Source: Yponomeuta sedellus
Lineage: Eukaryota; Arthropoda; Insecta; Lepidoptera; Yponomeutidae
DNA: 64,000 nucleotides
Direction: 5' to 3'
Assembly (NCBI GenBank): GCA_934045075.1
Contig: OW203725.1
Span: 19,737,497 to 19,801,496 of the forward strand
Made by a program: the position numbers and the translations under genes. Shown here one piece after another: positions 43,506 through 52,150 of the stretch. The notes under the pieces are model-generated. The model was given only the letters and a program-made list of their open reading frames with translations. It was not told where the DNA came from and searched no databases. The stretch's first letter is position 1, and the number at the start of each line of letters is the position of its first letter.

Positions 43506-45123
43506 AAAAATGTACGTAGGTACTTCGGAAACAAAACTACGTAGCTTATAAATCAGTGTGCAAAATCTGATTTATAAATTACGATTTTGTAGTACAATTG
43601 TATGTATCATATCACTGTCACGTTTCAGACAGCCACTGAAATGCAATATCCACTATGCTGATACATATTACGCCTCTATACGGCATAGCTAAGTTAACAT
43701 TCCGTTTTCGCACACAGATAAGTGCCTTTATGTAATAGAAAGTTACAGTAGGTCCCAAAGAGTGGAGAGAGTAGCTTCCCTGTCACTCCAAGCCTCGGTC
43801 CCCTGCAATTTGAGTTTGCTTTGCGACGGCTTAATGTCGTACATCCATCGGTTTGCTGATATCAACAGATAAATAATTCACATACCGTACCCACGCGAAG
43901 TTCACCGCAAACTTGTTTGACCAAGACTGAGATGGCGGTCGACCTAACGACCTTTGTTCCCCAGTCGCAGGAGATGACCAGGGTTAGAGAAAACTCACCG
44001 GCTGCCTACATACAACAATATCATTAGGAGTTATTAGCTAGACTTATCGTAAGAACGACGGTTTGTATGTAGGAATCATAAAAAGAACATAACCATGAGA
44101 GGTCCGTGTTATCTATCTTTATTGTTAACACGTAATCACAATAATTACACTCATGTTTACACTCAAGTACTGTGTCCTGTATTGTTAATAGACAAACGCT
44201 CTTTACAGGCGGACACTAAACTCAAGTATTTCCCTGCATCATAACGGAAAATTCGTTTACGTTATGAATTGTTTTCGTCATTTTACGAAGTACCATGCCT
44301 GGGAAATCGACTGCTTAGTAGATATAAAAGTGCAGACAAACAATTTTTGGTATTTATGAAAATCTCATAGAAATTATACTCCGATCTGTCTAATACATAC
44401 CTACATATTTAGACGCTTTGAAGTCGTTACGTTATGTGATAGAAGTGCTGTCTTTCCGACGCGCCACAAAAAAATCTAAGCAACATTCTAGGGTTATTAT
44501 CCGTAGAATGTTGATCGGATTTTTTTGTGCTTTGTTTTAGTGTCATGCGAAGCTTTCTGGTTAGACGCCAGTCTTTAAACAAGCTAAATAAAAAGTTACA
44601 TTTGTTTTAGATAAAAGAATTGTGAACTAGTTTCTATTAACTACATCTTATTATCAGCGGTAGGTATCGCCTATACGACATTATACAAGTGCGGGTTCGC
44701 TTCCCGCTTCGTCTCGGAGGTTTTCTTTCCGTGTGAGTTTGTTTATCAAGCCTAGCACACGAATCACGTCAAAATTTATTAAATACCTAGTATTTTCTTA
44801 GTAACTCGCTATAGCTATACCTAAGGACACATTTAACGGATCCAATCCTGTAAAAAAGAATCAAAAGTCGATTAGTTCCTTTAAATTTACAGTGAATGAA
44901 AAACCCGTGCACCCCGTATCCTGTGTAAGTCATAAATAATAATAAATATTCATGGACATTTTACACAGATCTCGTTAGCCTTAACATGTGTATAATGTAA
45001 TTAAAACAGTTTTAATTATGTCTAGTACTCGTGTTAACCTTAGAAAATACTATGTGTATAATGCTATGATTGCCTAGGCTTTCCCGAAATAAACGTCGAA
45101 TCTGATTTCCTGTCCTTCCGCAG
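43506..45123. other. Kinase intron sequence with two hairpins
   Basis: An 11-bp inverted repeat ('ttataaatcag') lies at about 43547-43578. A hairpin at 44465-44529 has a 12-bp (CACAAAAAAATC) and a 10-bp (CAACATTCTA) paired block, separated by a 4-nt internal loop. A degenerate tRNA-like B-box ('gcgggttcgcttcccgc') occurs near 44690. No exon seen. Confidence 0.6.
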
Positions 45124-45285
45124 CCGCGGCACACGTCGACGGTACAAGCGGCGGTCGAGCAACGCAACGCGAAGGACAGAGAGCGTGACCGCGAGAGGGA
45201 GAGGGAGCGAGCTGACCGCGAGGAGAGGAAGGAGAGGCAAGAGCACCAGGCCGCCAACCGGGATACCGTAGTTTACAATAAAGCC
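45124..45285 (+). CDS. GckIII: GCK-III kinase, Arg/Glu-rich linker exon
   Basis: Acceptor 'ctgtccttccgcag', donor 'aaagcc|gtgagt', phase 0 at both ends, 54 codons. It encodes 'PRHTSTVQAAVEQRNAKD', then a highly charged run 'RERDRERERERADREERKER' and 'QEHQAANRDTVVYNKA'. The alternating Arg/Glu stretch should form a single stable charged helix (inference). Vertebrate MST3 has no such segment, so this is probably an insect or lepidopteran expansion. It can be skipped without breaking the frame. Confidence 0.9.
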
Positions 45286-45782
45286 GTGAGTACTTTTGTC
45301 ACAGGAGATGATGTTTTCAAGGTTTACGCCTCAAGAAAGTCTGTTTTAAATGTAGCAATGCAGTGTGAAGGACAGAGGCCGCCAACCTGGACACCGTAGT
45401 TTACAGTATCAGTATTATTGTCACTGGAGATGACGAACAGATTTACGGCTATGAGTGATAGAACCACGGCAGCAAATGGGGCAACATGAAATGGGTCAAA
45501 AACATCGAAAGTCACGTATATGGAAAGTATACATTTCTTCATCTGCTTTCATCCAAAAACTCCAAAAACTTCAGCACTTCACTGCCGCTTATTTTTCACA
45601 AGAGTCACGAGAGTCCCTGTTGGCGTCATATTGTTTTCCCAAATTTTAAAACTTGATAACAGCTAATAGTATTTTTTTGTCTATGAGTTTCACAAAACTA
45701 TCACAAAGTTATGGAAATTTGGACGGAAACACGTCTGTCGGGTGAGCTAGTAGTGAGTAAAAATGTTTTTGTTTAATTCCAG
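45286..45782. other. Kinase intron, 497 bp
   Basis: At 45372-45412 there is a diverged copy of the preceding exon's end ('gaggccgccaacctggacac' then 'cgtagtttaca'), similar to 45249-45277. The frame is altered. The intron ends 'aattccag'. Confidence 0.6.
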
Positions 45783-45881
45783 GCTTCGCCGCTAGATCAC
45801 AGAGGAACGAACAACACTGAAGAACCCAAAGTGAGGAGGCACCCATACCTGCAACAGCTCATCTACCCGCTATTGAATGAG
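45783..45881 (+). CDS. GckIII: GCK-III kinase, start of CCM3-binding helical region
   Basis: Acceptor 'gtttaattccag', donor 'aatgag|gtatgt', phase 0, 33 codons: 'ASPLDHRGTNNTEEPKVRRH' and 'PYLQQLIYPLLNE'. The 'LQQLIYPLLNEL' segment matches the 'LSTIISPLFAEL' helix of vertebrate GCK-III C-termini, the start of the region that heterodimerises with CCM3/PDCD10 and brings these kinases to the STRIPAK phosphatase complex. Confidence 0.93.
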
Positions 45882-46479
45882 GTATGTTCACTGTGGTACA
45901 TGTAAATTAATAGCTATCGAACTTGATCCTCAAATAAACATGTTTCAAGTTAAAATTATCTTGGCCACCCAATATTTTTGTGATTTGGTGAACCTACTTT
46001 AAAATTTGATTAAATTGACAGTGTAATGTAAATAGACACAAAAAAAAACGAATATATTTTTTTGTTTTTCAGTGTCTCAGATAATTAATCTAATAATTAA
46101 AAACCTCTTAGATTTTGTTTTTCCATTGAATTAATTTTCCATTGTACCATTGAGATAGAAACATAAAAATAACGAGATAACTCAAATATTGATAAATGCT
46201 TCATACATAAGACTTTACGAGCACCTTTTGACGTCATAATTTACGTCCTATTTGTATGATGCGTTTTGTACCCGGTGACTAGAATTTACGGCAGGTAATT
46301 ATTTATCTGATACGATTCACAACTTTAGGCAAATTCTTCAATGGAGACATAAAATAAAGTCCATTTAACTCGGCTACGTCGTTTGTGGATGTTATACGCC
46401 GCCTTAAATTACAAACAGTGCAATTCGAATTCCGGATTGCCTCCGAATTGACATAGGTAGTAATTGTCAGCTCACTGCT
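45882..46479. other. Kinase intron, first part
   Basis: AT-rich sequence without a recognised feature. Confidence 0.5.
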
Positions 46480-47100
46480 AATTGCAATTGGCAGCTGTCC
46501 CTGGTTGCTTCTCTGAATACTGTCCCGTCCCGTTTACAAGACCAATCGATCTTTCACTGAAGTGTATATTCGCTTGGCAGCTGCGCCTCGTTGCCTCCCT
46601 GAATAATGTTCTGGCCGGTGGGAAACCCGGTCGTTATTCAAAATCTGCGTTGTCCTGCTCTCTGACATGTGTAATTCGGTGTCCCTGCAGCAGCTGTCCC
46701 TCGTAGCTTTTTTAATACTGTGCTGGCCAGTTTAAAAGACAAATCGATCTTCCAAAATGTATGAAGTTCCGCCCTCTGCCGTGTGTATTCGCTCTGCAGC
46801 TGCCCTTTGTTCTTCCCTGATTGGGATAGTCGGTCGGCCGGTGAAAACTCAGTCGATATACATAACTAATCAATCAATCAAAATATTTATGGCACCATAA
46901 TGTAAAATAAAAAGATCTTAAATAACACTAAGTGTATAGCACCGATTATGGACCCTGTAGGGCGCGGCAATATAACTTAAAACTAACATGCTTATTATAA
47001 AAATATGTGCTAGTAGGAATTTTCCTTATTATTAGGAATTTTTCTTATTAACCTGCGGAGTGCCGCTCTCTGCCGTGTGTATTCGCTCTGCAGCTGCCCC
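46480..47100 (+). repeat. Degenerate tandem repeat of a splice-acceptor-like unit
   Basis: A unit built on 'gtgtattcgctctgcagctg' followed by 'cccttgttcttccctg' and '...ctggccggtgg' occurs around 46493, 46580, 46693, 46799 and 47093 (position of each AG). Each has the form pyrimidine-rich-CAG|CTG. The true acceptor of the next exon (48000-48024, 'cgtgtgtattccctcggcag|ctg') matches the same unit. Confidence 0.8.
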
Positions 47101-47591
47101 TTGTTCTTCCCTGGCTGTCCTGGCCGGTGGATAACCCAGTCTATATACTTAATCGGCGGAGTGCCGCTCTCTGTCGTGTGTTGTGCGAGACACAACTTGT
47201 ATTATAAGTGGACTGTATTGATTGTAGGGGCTGGCGGAGGTCTCTTGTAGAAGAATAATACGCTGGCACTATTGAACTTGAATAGGCGGCTTTATTTAGC
47301 TGACACAATACGCACAAATAATTAAAAACACCAAAGTACTGTCTCTTCAATTAGATTCACGCAACGTAGCGCAGCAGAGACGAGAGAGAGAGAGAGTTAC
47401 CAAAACATTTTCACAATTTTCCGGGCTTAATCGCGTAGTAATTACAGTCATCGTGGTCACGAGAAGACTGATGGCTGGTATCCGTTCGCATCTTCGGCTG
47501 ATAAGGTTTCAGACTACCCTCAATCAGCCGTCACAAAGCACTATTAGGGTTGCGACACAACACTGACAATGTCGATAAGCCATGCTACTTT
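47101..47591. other. Kinase intron, nothing recognised
   Basis: Includes a partial further repeat near 47155-47185 ('ggcggagtgccgctctctgt'). No exon. Confidence 0.5.
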
Positions 47592-47642
47592 AAAAACCTA
47601 TCCTTAGCACGGGTTAGTGCATTAAAAATAAAAATAGTGTAA
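47592..47642 (+). repeat. Short SINE family A insertion with 12-bp target duplication
   Basis: 'ccatgctacttt' flanks it on both sides (47580-47591, 47643-47654). The insert is a tiny inverted piece ('aaaaacctat') joined to the sense 3' end 'ccttagcacgggttagtgca' plus an A-rich tail. Confidence 0.88.
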
Positions 47643-47739
47643 CCATGCTACTTTTTTCTACTCGAACACTTCTTGGTAACCGGATCCCACGTTAACAAAA
47701 AACCTGCAGATGGCAGCACTGTATTGGCTACGTTCCAAT

Positions 47740-47970
47740 ATACTATTTTTATTTTTAATGCACTAACCCGTGCTAAGGACAATTTAAAAAAAACTGTCCT
47801 TATAGCCTGTACGTAATACAGAGAATAGTGTAAAGAGGTTCGAAATTTCACTGATGCCGGTGAGTCGCCCATTGGCTTAGTTGGAAAGAGCGCTGGCACG
47901 GACAGCCAGAGGTCGCGGTTTCGAATCCCGGCATGGGTGGAATTATTAGCCTCTAAATAGGTTTTTAAAA
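47740..47970 (-). repeat. SINE family A copy with 5' inversion and 11-bp target duplication
   Basis: Perfect 'tacgttccaat' flanks (47729-47739, 47971-47981). The minus strand has the 3' tail in sense and the tRNA-containing 5' part inverted, starting at the internal A-run. It ends only 51 bp before the next kinase exon. Confidence 0.92.
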
Positions 47971-48021
47971 TACGTTCCAATGTTTATTTGTTTGCTTCTA
48001 ACGTGTGTATTCCCTCGGCAG

Positions 48022-48132
48022 CTGTCGCGGAAGCACGGCGCCGGCAGCGCGGCGGCCGTGGAGGAGCTGCGGCGCGCCTTCGAGCAGGCCGAGCGAAGCG
48101 CGCCGCACGTCACGCGCGCCTTCGTACAGCAG
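48022..48132 (+). CDS. GckIII: GCK-III kinase, CCM3-binding helix exon
   Basis: Acceptor 'gtattccctcggcag', donor 'cagcag|gtgagt', phase 0, 37 codons: 'LSRKHGAGSAAAVEELRRAF', 'EQAERSAPHVTRAFVQQ'. It aligns with the vertebrate 'GSIEELRGAIYLAEEACPGI' helix and 'MVAQLVQRL' end, so it completes the dimerisation region. GC content is far above the flanking introns. The acceptor itself belongs to a repeated unit that occurs five more times upstream in the intron. Confidence 0.94.
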
Positions 48133-48171
48133 GTGAGTCGCCGTTGGAAAATAATGGACAAAGTTACATTG

Positions 48172-48450
48172 TGACGACCTCTGTGGCGCAGCGGTAGCGC
48201 ATCTACCTACCATGCAACAGGTCCCGGGTCGGAACCCCGGCTGGGGACAAAAAAAACCCAGGTTTTTGATGTTTACATGTTTGTGATGTCGTTGTTTCTG
48301 GTTCCCACGACACGGTGTACCATGCAACAGGTCCCGGGTCGGAACCCCGGCTGGGGAAAAAAAAACCACAGGTTTTTGATGTTTACATGTTTGTGATGTC
48401 GATGTTTCTGGTTCCCACGACACGGTGTATCCGGTGAAGCCTAGTGTGGG
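48172..48450 (+). repeat. SINE family D copy with 110-bp tandem duplication
   Basis: tRNA-like head 'cctctgtggcgcagcggtag' (A-box) and 'ggtcccgggtcggaacccc' (B-box). The block 48208-48317 is repeated at 48318-48427 with about four differences. It begins 40 bp after the kinase exon. A reverse relative is at 62541-62698. Confidence 0.85.
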
Positions 48451-48780
48451 GCCAGAAGCAATGTATGTGCCTGTATGTAACTGTTATGTTATGAGTTAAT
48501 TGGCATTATTTTCGGTCTAGCGTCGGCTTGACCCTTCGGAGATAACGTCTAGTTCTCTCTACGTGTTTATGCATTGGACCCCCATCTGAGAAGCCTCCCC
48601 GCGACCCGAGTGCTCAGGGGGGCTGCGGGGAGAGGCACGCCGCAGGCAAATGGCAAGGCCTCGCTCGTTTCAAGCCTTGACTAGCCCCAAAATATACGTC
48701 TCCTTCCCTTCAAGGGGAAAACGGTTCCATTTATAAGGTTTTCACCGAATGAATAATCGCGATTAGACCCATCATCACAT
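48451..48780. other. Kinase intron, nothing firm
   Basis: A GC-richer patch (48590-48660) and a short MITE piece near 48750 ('ataatcgcgattagacc'). Confidence 0.5.
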
Positions 48781-48992
48781 CACACTAATATTTTAAAGGC
48801 AAAAGTTTGTGAGTGTGTATGTTTGTTACGTCTTCACGTCTAAACGGTTGGAGCGATTTTAATAAAATTCGGTATGCAGTTAGCTGACACCCTGGATTAA
48901 CACATAGGCTACGTTTTTATTGCGGGAAAACATCTTATTACCACGGGAAAATTTATAAAACGCGCGGTAACACCGCGGGGCTTAGCTAGAAT
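48781..48992 (+). mobile_element. Helitron-like repeat
   Basis: 'aaaggcaaaagtttgtgagt', 'acggttggagcgattttaat' and the end 'accgcggggcttagctag' match a repeat type widespread in Lepidoptera that ends CTAG. The 3' base after CTAG is A rather than T here. Confidence 0.6.
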
Positions 48993-49089
48993 AATATTTA
49001 ACTGTATGGGCATCGCGAGTTATTAAGATCTACGAAAAACGGACAAAAAATCTCCTTACTATAGGTCTTGTTTGTAAAAACACATTTGC

Positions 49090-49580
49090 ACTAAAACAAT
49101 CGTAGTAGCGTTTTATTTAATCTGTGGTAATGTCATTTTCTTGTAAAGTCACTACCACAGACTATATTAGTGAGCATTCTTTGAGTGGGGAGATGGACCT
49201 TGAGCCTTCTCATAGGTCTCATAAGAAAGCTCAAGGTCGCCCAACGCGCAAGATCTATATTAGGAGTTTCACTCCGTGGTCGAATCAGTAATGATGAGAT
49301 CCGCAGAAAACCCGAGTTACTGTTAGAGCTCGAAGAATTGCTCACTTGAAGTGACAGTGCGTGGGGCACATAGCTCGAAGAACTGATGGGCGTTGGAGCG
49401 AAAAAGTTCTGACCTGTACCACGGACCGGACAACGTACCGAGGCCGCAACATGATTTGACGACCTGTTTACGGTGGCAGGGGGGCGTCGGATGCGAACAG
49501 TACAAGACCGGGAAGCTTGGAAAACCATGACGAGGGCCTATACCCTGCAGTGGGCATCAAATAGCCGATGATGATGATGT
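49090..49580 (+). pseudogene. RTE-clade LINE 3' fragment
   Basis: A decayed frame with 'RTDGRWSEKVL'-like wording around 49377-49410 and 'GASDANSTRPGSLENHDEG' before the tail 'ccctgcagtgggcatcaaat' and a (GAT)n stretch. Stops and frameshifts throughout. Confidence 0.75.
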
Positions 49581-49697
49581 TCTTTCAGTGTTTCTAAGGG
49601 ATTGCGTTTTTGTAAATAAGGCCGTTAGTATTTTCAAACAAGCCTGCTTAAAATAGGTTGTCAGTAGGTCACAACCTAAACGATTTGTCTCCCGCAG

Positions 49698-49778
49698 GTG
49701 GTGCAGAGGGTGGCCACGCAGTCCCAGCAGCCGGCGCCGGCGCACCACGCGCCCGCGCAGCAGCAGTGGATGAGGTAG
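49698..49778 (+). CDS. GckIII: GCK-III kinase, penultimate or last coding exon
   Basis: Acceptor 'tgtctcccgcag'. It encodes 'VVQRVATQSQQPAPAHHAPA' and 'QQQWMR', then TAG at 49776-49778. 'VVQRV' continues the CCM3-binding helix as in 'LVQRLQRY'. The stop overlaps a possible donor 'gatgag|gtaggg' (49774/49775). If that is used, the CDS runs on to 50933-50948 and the end becomes 'WMRDLSS'. In either case the protein from 28466 is 460-464 residues, longer than the matching part of vertebrate MST3 because of the linker exons. Confidence 0.85.
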   Translation: MVQRVATQSQQPAPAHHAPAQQQWMR

Positions 49779-49974
49779 GGCGGTAAGCGAACACTCTGTT
49801 ACATCACTACCGCCGTGGTGACGGGTCCGCTGCCTTCTCTTCTTCTTCTCCGTTGCTGTGTATTGTCATTCGCATTCGCCATTGTCATTCGGCATGTATA
49901 CAAACAAGGCCTAGATTCTGTTTCCGAGCAGATGAAGTACACTAGCGCCTCCAATGAAAGAAAGTGTCCTATCT
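49779..49974. other. Intron or 3' UTR sequence after the first possible stop
   Basis: No coding signal of its own. The frame 49815-50192 is not supported. Confidence 0.5.
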
Positions 49975-50335
49975 TCTTTTCTAGAACGTTTTTGTTGAGT
50001 GTTAACAATGTAATAAGAACGGTATTTTCTTTTGTAGAACCTTTTTGCGCCGCCAGTGAAATAAGAATGCTATCTGCATTTCTAGAACGTCTTTGCAAAA
50101 AGCTCTACCAAGGAAAAAGGGATCCTATTTTCTTTTCTAGAAAGTTTTCGAAGAAAATGCTACCAAGGAAAAAGGAATTCTATCTTTTCTAAGATGTTTT
50201 TGCAAAAAGCGCTAACAATGAAATAAGAATGGTATGGTGGCGCTTTTTGCAAAGTCGTTCTAGAAAAGATGATGTCTAGAACGTTTTTGCAAAAAGCCTT
50301 ACCATGGAGATAGGGATCATATTTTCATAAAGTTA
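49975..50335. repeat. ~53-bp tandem repeat with one inverted unit
   Basis: The unit 'tctagaacgtttttgcaaaa' recurs near 49980, 50033, 50082, 50138, 50187 and 50275. A reverse-complement unit lies at about 50231-50262 ('ggcgctttttgcaaagtcgt'). Confidence 0.85.
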
Positions 50336-50676
50336 CTTTAGTGAAAAAGGTCAGAGTGGTCCCTCTACATCGAATCAACTCTTGAAGGGGTCTAATTTAT
50401 AAAATAATAACTCACGTATCTGATCGTGGGATTAAAATCCAATTTATACTAATCTGATGAATCTAATCTGTAGCTCTATGCTGACGTCGTTCCATCCTTT
50501 TAATAGTGGCTTGTGCTTAAAGAGGTTAATAATCTATGTTAATATCACTACGTCTTCGGTGATGGGTTATCTTCCTTCTGACAATATTATCTCAGTGGTC
50601 GATCGTATTTAAGTAGTGCCTACTTGAAATAACGTTACACCGTTATTTGGTGTAGTTTTTTATAAGAAATAACTTG

Positions 50677-50855
50677 GCTTAGTTGACATACCCCACAGGA
50701 AAGAGTAGTCAATACGCGAGGAGCCCACCAAGCCGGGTTTCCTCACGATATTTTCCTTCACCGTTAGCGTGTGGTATTGCGACTGCGAATGTACGTAACT
50801 TTGAAATTAAACAAAGTCATTGGTACATGCCAGCACTGCGGATCGAACCTGGGTT
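50677..50855 (-). repeat. SINE family B fragment, reverse
   Basis: 'ccgggtttcctcacgatatt', 'gttagcgtgtggtattgcga', 'caaagtcattggtacatgcc' and 'gcggatcgaacctgggt' (T-arm). The 3' part is missing. Confidence 0.85.
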
Positions 50856-50932
50856 TCTGGGAAAATGGAAATTGCACAGATATTTCTATAAATATAGAGC
50901 TCTATTAGAAAGAAAAACTTGTATTGTTTCAG

Positions 50933-50948
50933 GGATCTGTCGTCATAA
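50933..50948 (+). CDS. GckIII: Possible terminal kinase exon (DLSS stop)
   Basis: A good acceptor 'cttgtattgtttcag' precedes 50933. Joined to a donor after 49774, it completes an Arg codon and adds Asp-Leu-Ser-Ser before TAA (50946-50948). GC-rich, repeat-poor sequence follows to about 51070, as expected of the start of a 3' UTR. The alternative is that 49778 is the true stop. Confidence 0.5.
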
Positions 50949-52150
50949 GGCACGGCGCGGCACTCCCTCGCCCGCCGCCAAGCTTCCACTGAGTCGCGTT
51001 CCTAGCGCCATCTACATTTCGATATTTCGCTTTTGTTTCTTGCGGCTGCGCCTTCGGCGCGTTCAGACACAGCCTTATACAGGGTGTCAGCATATTGACG
51101 TCCCACTCGAAAGACCGTATTGGACACTGAACTGCTTCATCCACAAAATGTTTATGAGATATAGTTTTATTATCAAAAATGTTAGGACGCAAACAAAGGT
51201 CGTTACACTTAAGCGTTCTTATGTCACGGATTGTAAGTATAAACCAGCACTGCGCTTGTTTGTGATTCTGATGTTTTATTGCTAATTTCATTCAGTATCA
51301 TAAAAAAACATGAAAATCCGACTTTGAAGCTCATACCGTTAATTTCTCAATATAGACAAAAAATATCTCTATCTGCGATATTTAAGGTGAAATACGTGGA
51401 TTTCGGGAAGGGCGTTAATTTATTAACACCCGATATGTTGCGTCCACACTGGAACATTTACTTGAGATGTGCCGATACTTCTTTGGGCTTAATGCTATCT
51501 CGTATCCCAATAAGAGCATTGACAGAAAAAGAAATCGTTGTGTAATCAATATTTAAATGCTCCAGTCTGTATACGTAATTTAGTCTAAAAATTAAATACA
51601 ATTTTCATCCTTAGATTTATTGACATGGAAGTTATTATGAGATTGCCATCCTGCTCTAACCGATTGGAGGACATCCAATAAACTTTCACTATTTCTAAGG
51701 TTCTGATAGTTACTTCTAAAGCCTACTATTCCGGCCCGTAGTTTATAGGCGTTGGTTATCGTGAGCCGATTCTGTTAAAACTTACGTGTTGTAACATTTC
51801 ACACAAATGTGACGATGGAATAGTGTGTCTGAAGTAGTTGAATATTGTCAATGAGTCAAGACGTTTCTCTGAACAGAATTAGGTCATTATCATTAGGGTT
51901 GCACTTTAATATTGTAAGTTGTCCGCGTCGATCGGTGCAGCCGCAAACGAGTCACAAAGTTGCAATGCCATAGTGTAATAATAAATAATAACATTAAGAT
52001 GGTTATGTCTTATAATATTTTATACGTTCGTCATTATGTAAATATCAACTTACCTAGTTCTCCCGGAGTGATTCTAACTCTATAAGGTTTTGCAACGTTT
52101 CCAAATGGCATGAGAAATCACTTATACAATAAAAGTTTTAACTAATATTT
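50949..52150 (+). other. GckIII: Probable 3' UTR of the kinase gene
   Basis: Repeat-poor sequence with AATAAA signals at 51677-51682, 51980-51985 and 52128-52133 (and another at 52464-52469). Which one is used cannot be told from sequence alone. The frame at 50683-51285 crosses SINE and UTR sequence and is not a gene. Confidence 0.5.

Noticed and set aside
45012..45257. Minus-strand Ser/Leu/Arg-rich frames opposite the Arg/Glu exon
   Set aside because: Antisense of the charged kinase exon; splice sites and phase support only the plus strand.
47998..48423. 141-codon minus-strand frame opposite kinase exon 8
   Set aside because: Antisense shadow of a GC-rich exon fused with a duplicated SINE body.
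50683..51285. 200-codon frame near the end of the kinase gene
   Set aside because: It runs through a reversed SINE and then through probable 3' UTR; no protein motif.
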